64,000 nt of DNA from the IMG/VR virus record IMGVR_UViG_3300047476_001057, positions 1-64,000 of that record; one strand, given 5' to 3'. The notes under the pieces were generated by a model. It saw only the letters and a list, made by a program, of their open reading frames with translations, was not told where the DNA came from and did no database searches. Made by a program: the position numbers and the translations under genes. This DNA comes from a virus. Of the stretch, positions 7,898-14,665 are shown one piece after another. Numbering within the stretch: position 1 is the first letter of the stretch; each line of letters opens with the position of its first letter.

Positions 7898-9010
7898 TTA
7901 ACCCAGCTTATCTAAGATCTTTTTCTCCAACCTTTTGTTGGAGATCCGAGCATAGATAGCTGCGGTTTTCATGGTAACACCTAAAAGTTCTGCTACTTCT
8001 TCAAGATCAAACCCATTGTCCATCAGTAACATAGCAAAAGAGTGCCTGGCTGTGTGCACTTTGATCTTACGATCTACACCAGCCATTTTGGCTATGTCTT
8101 TGACATAGTCTCTCATGTTCTGTTCTGATATGTTAAACGGGTTGTCTCTACAAAATACCAGTATTTCAGATAGTCTGCTGTGCACAGGTATGGAGACCAG
8201 TTTTTTGTTTTTTTTGGTCTTTAGTAATATCCGTCCAGCAGATACCATGTTATCATAGGAGAATTTCTTAAAGTCACTGATGCGGTAACCGGCATAACAA
8301 GACAGCAGGAAGTAATACCCGCTCATTTTCATCATAGGTCTGTTAATAGCATCACAGACTTTTTTAAAGGCAGCTATTTCATCTTCAGATAGATATTCAG
8401 GTATACCTTGTTCATATACAGGAACAACATAACTTTTATACCGGTCTTCTTTGATGAGCCCTTGATTTTTAGCCTGTTTTAAGAAACCTTTGATGTTCTT
8501 CATCTTTTTATGCACAGTGTTATGATGCATCTTTTTAGAACGAAGATGTTGTTCGTACAAGTTTAGCCAGCTTATTGAAATCTTGCTAAAATATAAGTAC
8601 TTGTCATAGTCTTCTAGTTCTCTTCGGATGTCTTCATATACATCAATGGTAGCGTTAGCTTTTTTACCCCGCATTTGTTGTTCATACTCTGCAATAAAGT
8701 CCGTAAAGGTTTGCTTTGAAAGAGCTTCACCACGCACAGCTTTCTGCAGCATTTCCAAGCTCACATGTTGTACATCTAACAAGTCTAAAAGATTTTGTTC
8801 TATCTCTACAACTTGCTTATTTAACATAGCCGTAATCTTGGTCTTGTGAGGATGATTGACTATTTCCCGTCCCTGGAGCTGCTCAGGTCGTAATTTAAAG
8901 TCAGTAGAAGCATAGGCATGCATACGGTTAAATACTACACGGATAGCTAACTTGTGAGTGTTATCTTTATCTGCTCTAGCCTGCAGGTAAGGTTTGATTG
9001 TATATCCCAT
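7898..9010 (-). CDS. int: Tyrosine recombinase / phage integrase
   Basis: This 370-aa site-specific recombinase would integrate and excise phage DNA. The N-terminal part is a basic arm-binding region with an SAM-like core-binding domain at about 98-185 (FIAEYEQQM, YLYFSKISISWLNLYEQHL). The catalytic domain shows Arg243 (GYR), Lys in KTKKNKK (265-270), His319-x-x-Arg322 (HTARH) and the nucleophile Tyr353 (IYARI). The usual second histidine of the LGH box is Val345 (LGV), a known kind of substitution in Bacteroidota integrases. The attP region lies immediately upstream (9027-9240), with the excisionase gene on the far side. Confidence 0.95.
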   Translation of the reverse strand: MGYTIKPYLQARADKDNTHKLAIRVVFNRMHAYASTDFKLRPEQLQGREIVNHPHKTKITAMLNKQVVEIEQNLLDLLDVQHVSLEMLQKAVRGEALSKQTFTDFIAEYEQQMRGKKANATIDVYEDIRRELEDYDKYLYFSKISISWLNLYEQHLRSKKMHHNTVHKKMKNIKGFLKQAKNQGLIKEDRYKSYVVPVYEQGIPEYLSEDEIAAFKKVCDAINRPMMKMSGYYFLLSCYAGYRISDFKKFSYDNMVSAGRILLKTKKNKKLVSIPVHSRLSEILVFCRDNPFNISEQNMRDYVKDIAKMAGVDRKIKVHTARHSFAMLLMDNGFDLEEVAELLGVTMKTAAIYARISNKRLEKKILDKLG

Positions 9011-9026
9011 ACCGCTAAGCTAAAAA

Positions 9027-9058
9027 TTTACAACAGTTTTTACAACATGTTTACAACA
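9027..9058. repeat. Integrase arm-type repeats, left group (3 copies)
   Basis: Three direct copies of TTTACAACA lie at 9027-9035, 9039-9047 and 9050-9058, spaced 11-12 bp apart, about one helical turn. With the two copies at 9221-9240 they flank the putative crossover core. This is the layout of integrase arm-binding sites. Confidence 0.75.
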
Positions 9059-9117
9059 CACAGGCTAGAAAATACTATAATGTGCTAGTTTTAACTTTAC
9101 GTAACAGGCTGAAAATG

Positions 9118-9148
9118 AAGAAAGCCCCTGATTATCAAGGGCTTTCTG
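9118..9148 (-). terminator. Terminator-like hairpin next to attP core
   Basis: GAAAGCCC and GGGCTTTC form a perfect 8-bp stem. On the minus strand it directly follows the tRNA-3'-end-like core and is followed by TTCATTTTC, so it could act as a terminator for the host tRNA after integration. Confidence 0.6.
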
Positions 9149-9169
9149 CGGACCGGACGGGACTCGAAT
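9147..9169 (-). other. attP: Putative attP core: tRNA 3'-end sequence
   Basis: Read on the minus strand this stretch is TTCGAGTCCCGTCC followed by GGTCCGCA. It has the T-loop (TTCGAGTC), T-stem 3' strand and acceptor 3' strand of a tRNA gene without the rest of the tRNA. Phages that integrate into tRNA genes carry exactly such a 3' fragment to restore the gene. It lies between integrase and excisionase genes and is flanked by arm-type repeats, which makes an attP core the best reading. Confidence 0.75.
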
Positions 9170-9220
9170 GTTATTTCAAGATGCTTATCCAGCTTATGTT
9201 TCAGTGTTACGACTATACAT

Positions 9221-9240
9221 TTTACAACTGGTTTACAACA
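9221..9240. repeat. Integrase arm-type repeats, right group (2 copies)
   Basis: Two direct copies of TTTACAAC lie at 9221-9228 and 9233-9240, in the same orientation as the three copies left of the core. A related inverted copy (TTGTTGTAAAAC) lies at about 9278, inside the start of the excisionase region. Confidence 0.7.
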
Positions 9241-9244
9241 ACTG

Positions 9245-9493
9245 TTAAAACTTAGGGTTGTCACCCATAATCTTCTGTTTGTTGTAAAACCTGGTTCCAC
9301 CTACACCCACCCTGTACATATCAGGGGTGATTCTGCCTTTACTTACATACCCTATAAGGGTTATTTTTTTTATACTGAGCAGCTCACATACTTCTTGTTC
9401 TGTGATCCACTCTTCCTGGGTTACTAAAGCTTGTTTTACCAAGCGTTTTAGCTCAAGCCAGTCTTTACGGGGTACAGTTACAAAGTCGGACAT
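9245..9493 (-). CDS. xis: Excisionase-like MerR/HTH_17 protein
   Basis: The 82-aa protein has a winged-helix DNA-binding fold of the HTH_17/excisionase class. Residues about 26-50 (EEWITEQEVCELLSIKKITL) form the HTH and about 50-75 (YVSKGRITPDMY then VGGTRFYNKQ) the wing. Bacteroidota integrative elements commonly carry such a protein as recombination directionality factor. Its gene ends at the edge of attP, opposite the integrase, which is the classic Int-attP-Xis layout. Confidence 0.85.
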   Translation of the reverse strand: MSDFVTVPRKDWLELKRLVKQALVTQEEWITEQEVCELLSIKKITLIGYVSKGRITPDMYRVGVGGTRFYNKQKIMGDNPKF

Positions 9494-9502
9494 ATAACAG
9501 TT

Positions 9503-10045
9503 TTAGGAAAACTTTTTATAAAGACCGGTAAATCTTCCTTCAGCAGCATTAGTGCCTTCAAACTTAGGAATATCAAGTAGCTCAATATTATCTATAAGCT
9601 CACCGTCTTCATTAACTTGCTTACCTTTTCTCAGTATTTCTTTAATAGTAGTCTGAACACCTTCTTCAGACTCTATACTTATAATCAACACTTCTTTTTT
9701 TACGGGAAGCTTTTTCCAGCTAGACATTAGTTCTTCTTTACTGATATTTTTGGTATCAGCTTCACGCAGCCAAGCTTCAGAAGCCCAGGCTACAGCGTTG
9801 ATATCAAATTCTTTTCTTACTTTATCAGCTATCTGAGGAACAACGTCATCTACAAACTCATCTTTGCCTTCTTCAGTATCCATATACTTAGATGGAATAG
9901 GTACATGAACAATTGCACTTTTACCATCTTCTTTGTGCACACCTAGCAAAGTGATAGAGGGGTTTAATCCGCCTGATTCTATAAGGATTTTAGTTATCAG
10001 TTCAAGATAACCATCCTTCATACTGTTATACTCTTCTGTAGTCAT
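9503..10045 (-). CDS. Hypothetical acidic protein (180 aa)
   Basis: The 180-aa product begins with a helical segment (YNSMKDGYLELITKILIESGGLNP). It continues with strands (SAIVHVPIPSKYM) and a motif VVPQIADKVRKEFDINAVAWASEAW that would fit a two-layer alpha/beta fold. I recognise no catalytic motif. It is 2 bp from the AAA ATPase gene, so an adaptor or substrate role for that ATPase is possible but unproven. Confidence 0.72.
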   Translation of the reverse strand: MTTEEYNSMKDGYLELITKILIESGGLNPSITLLGVHKEDGKSAIVHVPIPSKYMDTEEGKDEFVDDVVPQIADKVRKEFDINAVAWASEAWLREADTKNISKEELMSSWKKLPVKKEVLIISIESEEGVQTTIKEILRKGKQVNEDGELIDNIELLDIPKFEGTNAAEGRFTGLYKKFS

Positions 10046-10047
10046 AA

Positions 10048-11094
10048 CTAAAATGCTGCGTCATTAAACGCTTTATGTGTCTTCACTGCTGGTTCAAAGA
10101 AGAACAACTGGTTTTCTACGTATGAGTCTTCCTCATCGTTCACCGGTATATGTTCTACTTCTACAAGCAGCTGCGACTTGTTAATAAATTTAGTTATTGT
10201 ACCAACACGCTTTCTTTGTACATACAAACTATCACCTTCATCATATGCACTGAAGTATGCAGGTGCAACCGGTGCATTACGTGCATACTCTGTACGACTG
10301 CCGTCTTCGTTAATACGGAATATGTTGTACATATCAGCCTGATCACCTTGTACGTTGAAGATGTCTTTGAACAAAGCAGGATCCTGCTGGTGGATGTTGA
10401 CTTCTTCCACTACAGCTTTTACCAGGTCCATCGTGATGATCGGAAGTTCTGAGATCATCTTGATAGTGCAGTCACGCAGGTATGTATGAATAAGTTTATC
10501 ATCCACTACTTCCATGATGACGTCAAGGGTCAGGTCTGTGTAAGACTTAATGTAACGGATGCGGCTTGGACGCTGTAGCATATTACGCTCAATGCTTAGT
10601 TCATTAGTAGTGAGCAGAAACATCTTGCGTGTGTCTGTTCTAAATGCTCCATCCATTACAGAAAGCAGAGAGTTGTCGTATTTGTTATAGATTTTCTCGT
10701 ACTCATCTATAAAAATAATTACGTCCTGCTGTATGGAGTTGAGAAAACTTACCAACCCACCATAATGTTTTTGTACCAATATCACGGGTAGGTTAAGCTC
10801 ATTACAAATCAGCTCAGCGGTAACGGTTTTACCAGTGCCTTTCAAACCATTGAGCAGTATACCCATGTTACTAGTAGTGTTGTCCCAGCTTTTCTTTACA
10901 CGTTGTATAAACTCTGTCTCTACGCCATAGATCTTATACGGGAAAGAAAACTTGTCCTGCACATGATCAAGGTAGAAAAACTGATAGGGTTCATTATACT
11001 CCAGGCGGTATACACCTGGTTCAAGTAGTTCTTGTTGATGGCTGATTTCTGATAACCGGTAACTATTACCGGATTTTGACCAAACATTGTTCAT
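10048..11094 (-). CDS. AAA+ ATPase
   Basis: The 348-aa protein has one AAA+ module. Walker A is GLKGTGKT (83-90), Walker B is VIIFIDEYEK (125-134), the sensor-1 Asn is in LLTTNE (about 164) and the arginine-finger region is QRPSRIRY (174-181). The N-terminal 70 residues contact the substrate or oligomer, and the C-terminal 120 residues are strand-rich. ATPases of this type are conserved in crAss-like phages, where they are annotated as FtsH/clamp-loader-like; the biological substrate is unknown. The stop of the upstream gene overlaps its start by 4 bp. Confidence 0.9.
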   Translation of the reverse strand: MNNVWSKSGNSYRLSEISHQQELLEPGVYRLEYNEPYQFFYLDHVQDKFSFPYKIYGVETEFIQRVKKSWDNTTSNMGILLNGLKGTGKTVTAELICNELNLPVILVQKHYGGLVSFLNSIQQDVIIFIDEYEKIYNKYDNSLLSVMDGAFRTDTRKMFLLTTNELSIERNMLQRPSRIRYIKSYTDLTLDVIMEVVDDKLIHTYLRDCTIKMISELPIITMDLVKAVVEEVNIHQQDPALFKDIFNVQGDQADMYNIFRINEDGSRTEYARNAPVAPAYFSAYDEGDSLYVQRKRVGTITKFINKSQLLVEVEHIPVNDEEDSYVENQLFFFEPAVKTHKAFNDAAF

Positions 11095-11366
11095 ACGGTG
11101 ATTCTTTGAGTTTCATTATTAAGATGGTCCACTACATTTTGTAGTTGGTCTATATGACCAGGATTGAGTATAAACTCATCCCATGCTCCATACTTGGATG
11201 TATATCCAAAAATATATTTGACACCATACTTTAACCTATACCAAAAAGATCTTTTGATAAGGTGGACGTGTACATATGCTTCTGGTCCATAAAGTGGATC
11301 AGTTGTTTTATAAATCACCATTTGGTGTTCTGTACTGTTACAGGAACAGATTAATATAGACTGCAT
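11091..11366 (-). CDS. Hypothetical protein (91 aa)
   Basis: The 91-aa product starts MQSILICSCNSTEHQMVIY and contains basic aromatic stretches (KRSFWYRLKYGVKYIFGY). It is probably a small soluble alpha/beta protein. It overlaps the AAA ATPase start by 4 bp, and its ATG lies 1 bp after the stop of the 40-aa zinc-ribbon gene. It is therefore part of a tight cluster of small Cys-containing proteins before the ATPase. No function is recognised. Confidence 0.65.
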   Translation of the reverse strand: MQSILICSCNSTEHQMVIYKTTDPLYGPEAYVHVHLIKRSFWYRLKYGVKYIFGYTSKYGAWDEFILNPGHIDQLQNVVDHLNNETQRITV

Positions 11367-11367
11367 G

Positions 11368-11490
11368 TTATTGATTTACAGTTTTGCAATAAGGACACGT
11401 AGGAACGCTTTTCTTGTTCTTAAAAACGGTCTGCGTAAACCGTTTACGACAATTTCTGCAGAGGATCCACTTGGGAATTATTTTCGTCAT
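11368..11490 (-). CDS. Zinc-ribbon microprotein (40 aa)
   Basis: From the ATG at 11490 this frame encodes a 40-aa protein with two CxxC knuckles (LCRNCRKRF and TCPYCKTVN), 20-odd residues apart, in a strongly basic context. That is a complete treble-clef/zinc-ribbon pattern. Its TAA is separated by a single base from the ATG of 11091-11366. Its first 41 codons overlap the 58-aa zinc-ribbon gene (11444-11620) in another frame by 47 bp. It is too short for routine gene callers. Likely a small nucleic-acid or protein-binding factor. Confidence 0.65.
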   Translation of the reverse strand: MTKIIPKWILCRNCRKRFTQTVFKNKKSVPTCPYCKTVNQ

Positions 11491-11620
11491 CATAGACATC
11501 CATGTTACAGTTTTCTCCCTGGCAGCAGGGACCAATATTGTTACCACACACGGTACATTGTATATGACCGTGTACTTCTACTTGATAAGTGGGTCTGTTA
11601 CAAATAGGACAATAGTTCAT
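11444..11620 (-). CDS. Zinc-ribbon microprotein (58 aa)
   Basis: The ATG at 11620 opens a 58-codon frame beginning MNYCPICNRPTYQVE. The CPIC knuckle pairs with a second CTVCGN knuckle about 20 residues later, and a third Cys cluster (CCQGENC) follows before an acidic tail. It is a rubredoxin-like/zinc-ribbon protein of unknown role. It begins the leftward gene group after the tmRNA terminator. The long overlap with 11368-11490 suggests coupling between two small metal-binding proteins. Confidence 0.65.
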   Translation of the reverse strand: MNYCPICNRPTYQVEVHGHIQCTVCGNNIGPCCQGENCNMDVYDDENNSQVDPLQKLS

Positions 11621-11640
11621 AAAATATTTTTAATGATTAG

Positions 11641-11683
11641 AAAAAAAGACCCCAGAGTGGAAACCCCAGGGGACGATTTATAC
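11641..11683 (-). terminator. Terminator downstream of tmRNA
   Basis: On the minus strand a CCCC/GGGG stem with an inner GGG-TTT-CCA helix is followed directly by seven T. It lies about 25 nt beyond the tmRNA 3' end. Confidence 0.75.
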
Positions 11684-11707
11684 TCCTTATTCCAGGTTAA
11701 GCTGGTG

Positions 11708-12122
11708 TGGAGGTGGTGGGAATCGAACCCACGTCCAATAAAGAAGACAACAAGTAAAACGTCTCACATGCTTAGTACTGACTATTACTTGTCTACTACC
11801 GTTAAAGTGATAGTACAAGGTTCATCTGCACCGTAAGAGCTGACCGTATTATGGTCCGATCCACCACCTGGTTTTAGCTATCAAGTGTGAAACCAGGAAA
11901 GTCCACTATACTTGCTCTTTCTGTTGCCAAGCCGAGCAGGCTCCGTAGGTTAGGCAGCGATAGCTACTTCACCGAAGAGAGATGCAAGAATTGCATCACC
12001 TTCTGCTACACGGTCAGACTGTGTCATGCCGTTTATTGTTTGCAGTTTGTTTAAGGACCACTTCTACCAAAGGTCCGCATGTTTACTTGCCTCTCGCTCT
12101 ACTGTCGAAACCAGGCACCCCC
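11708..12122 (-). ncRNA. ssrA: tmRNA (transfer-messenger RNA)
   Basis: The 5' end GGGGGTGCCTGGTTTCGACA and the 3' end GTGGGTTCGATTCCCAC + CACCTCCA form the tRNA-like domain, with a 7-bp acceptor (one G-U pair) and a perfect T-arm. The 415-nt spacing is normal for tmRNA. CCA is not encoded in the usual place, so host processing is needed. Inside is a tag frame ending ...LFGEVAIAA with TAA at 11952-11950. Bacteroidota tags usually read GE-x-x-YALAA, so GEVAIAA is a shortened or diverged version; the exact resume codon is not clear. It follows the stop of 12126-12443 by 3 bp, so it is likely cut from a common transcript. It would tag proteins on stalled ribosomes. Confidence 0.93.
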
Positions 12123-12125
12123 ATA

Positions 12126-12443
12126 TTAGTGTATCATTGACTTATGCTGTATTACAAAAGCTTCATCAGTGATGAGATGAACTGTTTTGCTTCTGGTGTT
12201 GTACACATTGTAAGCGTTGATTCTTACTTCAGGGAATACACCATACTCTGAATTAACTGTGCGGTATGTATAAGATCTGCCTACAATGTCACCTACGTAT
12301 TCAATAATAGGAGTGCCCATGCAGGTTGCTATCACTTTATCACCTACATCAAATTTGTAAGGGTTTTTAAGATCTGCTACGTCTTGAAAGAGTGTAGCTA
12401 ATAAATCCTTAAGTTCTTGTTGCTGTTCTTTGTTCTTAAACAT
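12126..12443 (-). CDS. Hypothetical protein (105 aa)
   Basis: The 105-aa product has a charged N-terminal helix (FKNKEQQQELKDLLATLF). A small beta domain of SH3-like appearance follows (YKFDVGDKVIATCMGTPIIEYVG, then YGVFPEVRI). The 'GDKV' start of a strand and later Gly turn are typical of small barrel domains found in phage accessory proteins. It immediately precedes the tmRNA and is probably on the same transcript. Confidence 0.68.
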   Translation of the reverse strand: MFKNKEQQQELKDLLATLFQDVADLKNPYKFDVGDKVIATCMGTPIIEYVGDIVGRSYTYRTVNSEYGVFPEVRINAYNVYNTRSKTVHLITDEAFVIQHKSMIH

Positions 12444-12539
12444 GTTTGGTCTTTTATGGATTTTAAAAACTGTTAACCAGGGCTGGGTTCCAACCAGCGT
12501 TCATACCACAAAGGGGTGCCTATTCTCTTGGCTACCTGG

Positions 12540-12944
12540 TTAATATCTTCTTTTTACTTTCTCTACGCTGTAGTCCCATTCACTGTCACTATCTAGTTTG
12601 AAGTAGTAATGACCACCGCTTTCTGTAGCCCGCAGCCTGTGTGACCACAGTGCAGTCTTCTTGAGTTCATAGATGATGTCTTCATTTCCAGACCAACCAA
12701 GCGTGTGTATCTCTAACAGTCCATCTTCTTCACGGATGGCATCATCATAAGTCCAGATGCTTTTGATGTAGTCTATGAGGCCACGGTAATCCATATACAG
12801 GTGACCGAATTTATATTTGCCCTCATCTTCTATGAGTATGTGCCAGTTCTTTATATAGTCCAACGCTGCCTCTGTAGGATAACCATCTTGGTCCATCAGC
12901 GTGTCAGGATAAGGGAACGATATTGATTCTAAAGTATCAGACAT
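12540..12944 (-). CDS. Hypothetical protein (134 aa), possible frameshifted end
   Basis: The 134-aa product starts MSDTLESISFPYPDTLM. It contains helices (AALDYIKNWHIL) and aromatic strands (GHYYFKLDSDSEWDYSVEKV), with no recognised family. After its stop, the +1 frame stays open with coding-like content (IGTPLWYERWLEPSPG) to a TAA at 12474. That stretch has no start codon of its own, so either a C-terminal extension was lost by frameshift or recoding occurs at the AAAAAGAAGA tract. The first 134 residues are well supported. Confidence 0.65.
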   Translation of the reverse strand: MSDTLESISFPYPDTLMDQDGYPTEAALDYIKNWHILIEDEGKYKFGHLYMDYRGLIDYIKSIWTYDDAIREEDGLLEIHTLGWSGNEDIIYELKKTALWSHRLRATESGGHYYFKLDSDSEWDYSVEKVKRRY

Positions 12945-12964
12945 ATTATACTGTTTTATTGACT

Positions 12965-13480
12965 GCTCGTCTCCCCTGACAATATTTGAGGTAGCTCAGC
13001 CCTCGAGTCAAGGAGACGGGAGTCATACTCTTGGTTTTATACACAACCAGATTAACCCATGGTGTGATCCGGGGAGCTAAAAATGACACTCTAACTTATC
13101 CAACTTACAAGTGTCGTGGCTGTCCTCTCAGGATGTACATCTCTGTACAGGGCCTTTTTACTGTCATACAGTGAGAGTAAGGAATAGACCGTTTGCACTG
13201 TGACGCCAGATACCAGGTGATCAGCCTGCCGTTAACAAGTAACGATACTTGACCATACGGTTATCATACCGTTTCTCATCGTCTAGATCCAGACTATCCG
13301 TAGATAAGACGGAACGTAAGTTTTAGGAAAGCAGGAGATGGGTGCGTGGACACCTGCTTTTACAACTGGCATTACTATCCGATTAGGTACACCTGTACCC
13401 AGTCCCAGTTAACCTAAGAAGATTACCCGCACTTAGGATTTTGACTACCTTCCTTTCGGTACGTAGCTTGCTCATCCATA
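12965..13480 (-). ncRNA. Candidate large structured non-coding RNA (about 500 nt)
   Basis: No credible gene lies here. The stretch is dense with inverted repeats: 12968-12980/13007-13018, GACACT 13085/AGTGTC 13110, CAAGTA 13236/TACTTG 13246, ACGGT 13257/ACCGT 13268, AAAGCAGG 13328/CCTGCTTT 13353, AACTGG 13364/CCAGTT 13405 enclosing GGTACA 13386/TGTACC 13394, and CCTAAG 13413/CTTAGG 13432. That hairpin density, a tRNA-like gene next to it and the phage context recall the large ornate RNAs ROOL and GOLLD. I cannot match conserved motifs of either family by eye. Strand is inferred from the neighbours. Confidence 0.5.
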
Positions 13481-13490
13481 TGCAGGTTTG

Positions 13491-13605
13491 TTGCAGAGGT
13501 GGGATTTCAACCCACGTCCTCCGGGGAATCAACCCAGAACTCTATTCTCGCGGTAAGGATGACGGATTATCAGTTCCGGTCCTCTGCTTTCTGAGCTACT
13601 CTGCA
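13491..13605 (-). tRNA. Oversized tRNA-like gene, identity unresolved
   Basis: On the minus strand TGCAGAG and CTCTGCA form a perfect 7-bp acceptor, followed by TA, a D-arm-like GCTC-AGAAAGCA-GAG, and a T-arm GTGGG-TTGAAAT-CCCAC. The total of 115 nt is far longer than a tRNA. The D-loop lacks the GG pair and T-loop position 56 is G instead of C, so the usual elbow contact is lost. Two foldings of the middle are possible: an 8-nt loop ACTGATAA on CGGA/TCCG, or an 8-bp stem CCGGAACT/AGTTCTGG with a 30-nt loop. A second T-arm-like hairpin (CTGGG-TTGATTC-CCCGG) lies inside. It may be a degenerate, intron-bearing or non-translational tRNA. Confidence 0.6.
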
Positions 13606-13646
13606 GGATCCATGTTTAAGGCACACGGTAACCAAGCCTATAGCAT

Positions 13647-14393
13647 TTATGCAGACAATGAAAGTTTTTTACGCTCTCTATAGTTGTATACATCCAATAA
13701 CACTTTGACAAAGTCTTCTGCTTTGGGATAGTCAAACAAACTCACATGACGGATCTGCAGTTTAGCCATAAACTTTTCCCAGTTAAAATCTTTACAGTTT
13801 GAAAGATGGATGAGTGCATATACAAAAGCACGTCTATTCCAACCTTTGTAAAAAGTGCTGATTTCTCTGAGGTGAGAAAGCAAGCTTTTAGCTTTGTTTT
13901 CATGCATGACAACAAAAGTTCCCTCTTGAAAACCTCTTTTAGTCATAGAACCAATCTGAGTGTCTTTGAGTGTATACTTGTTTTCTAATATGGAACACAA
14001 TACACCATCTTTAAGCTCAGGAAACTGTTTCTTGTACTTTAAGAAGATTTCATAATTAGGATTACCCTGCTTAGCATGGTATTCTGCAAAATCAGATGCT
14101 ATCCAACCAGATCCGTTGTTATTGAGCTCAAGCATGTCAGAAGCTTTATAACCACTATCTGCTATTGTGTATTTAACAGGAAGTGCTAATGTTTTACATG
14201 CCATATAACGGTGCTGACCATCAATAATATTACCTTTTTGATCAATCAAGACAGCTTGTAAATTGCCGTTAGTTCTTGTGATACTCTCTTTAAGTTTAGT
14301 AAGCTTATGAGGTTTGATAGTTCTGTTCAAAGGATCAAATTTGAACATGGAATAGTCAGTTGTTAATCTGACTTCTGATACTTTTTTATTCAT
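13647..14393 (-). CDS. ParB/sulfiredoxin-fold nuclease-domain protein
   Basis: The 248-aa protein has an N-terminal ParB-N-like domain: KLTKLKESITRTNGNLQAVLI followed by the signature GNIIDGQHRYMA (55-66). Family members bind nucleotides (CTP/ATP) and some have DNase activity. The C-terminal part is helical and basic and lacks an obvious HTH of plasmid ParB type. Phage versions often sit near replication and regulatory genes and are thought to act in segregation, transcription or anti-defence, so the exact role here is open. The gene lies between two structured-RNA regions. Confidence 0.85.
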   Translation of the reverse strand: MNKKVSEVRLTTDYSMFKFDPLNRTIKPHKLTKLKESITRTNGNLQAVLIDQKGNIIDGQHRYMACKTLALPVKYTIADSGYKASDMLELNNNGSGWIASDFAEYHAKQGNPNYEIFLKYKKQFPELKDGVLCSILENKYTLKDTQIGSMTKRGFQEGTFVVMHENKAKSLLSHLREISTFYKGWNRRAFVYALIHLSNCKDFNWEKFMAKLQIRHVSLFDYPKAEDFVKVLLDVYNYRERKKLSLSA

Positions 14394-14439
14394 GATATCA
14401 GTTTTAATGGATTAATGGTTAAAAAATTAAAAAAGATTA

Positions 14440-14595
14440 GTTGTCTATCCCAGGGACTACGTTCAGTAACGTGGGCAGTCTTAGTGAGTATGAACCGTTC
14501 GTTTGACGGAGCTCTATCATCATGTCGTACTACTGAGTCGGAACTGGTCGGAGGCCGAACAAAACTTAATAGTAGGCTCCTGGGATCAGACAGAC
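14440..14595 (-). ncRNA. Candidate structured RNA (about 150 nt)
   Basis: ATCCCAGG (14447-14454) pairs with CCTGGGAT (14579-14586), closing a domain that contains ACGTT/AACGT (14459/14468), CCGT/ACGG (14495/14506) and TCGG/CCGA (14548/14555) hairpins. On the minus strand the closing stem is followed about 10 nt later by two T-runs (14435-14421), like a terminator. No protein-like frame is present. Strand is inferred. Confidence 0.45.
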
Positions 14596-14665
14596 TACAT
14601 TGACTCATCGTAACAGACCATGCCCCTGGAGGACTTAGTGGTTTGAAACAATCGGTCAAAGAACT

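Noticed and set aside
9097-9300. Minus-strand frame across attP
   Set aside because: It spans the attP core and arm repeats and overlaps the excisionase stop; composition is random.
11414-11836. Plus-strand frame over zinc-ribbon genes and tmRNA 3' end
   Set aside because: It runs antisense to the tmRNA acceptor and two zinc-ribbon frames.
12986-13007. tRNA start suggested by GGTAGCTCAG on the plus strand
   Set aside because: No matching acceptor 3' strand or T-arm downstream.
12965-13480. CRISPR-like array in the hairpin-rich region
   Set aside because: No repeated unit of constant length; the inverted repeats all differ.
14390-14659. Minus-strand frame over the 14440-14595 RNA candidate
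   Set aside because: Would overlap conserved-looking stems; composition Ser/Arg/Pro-rich and no leader.
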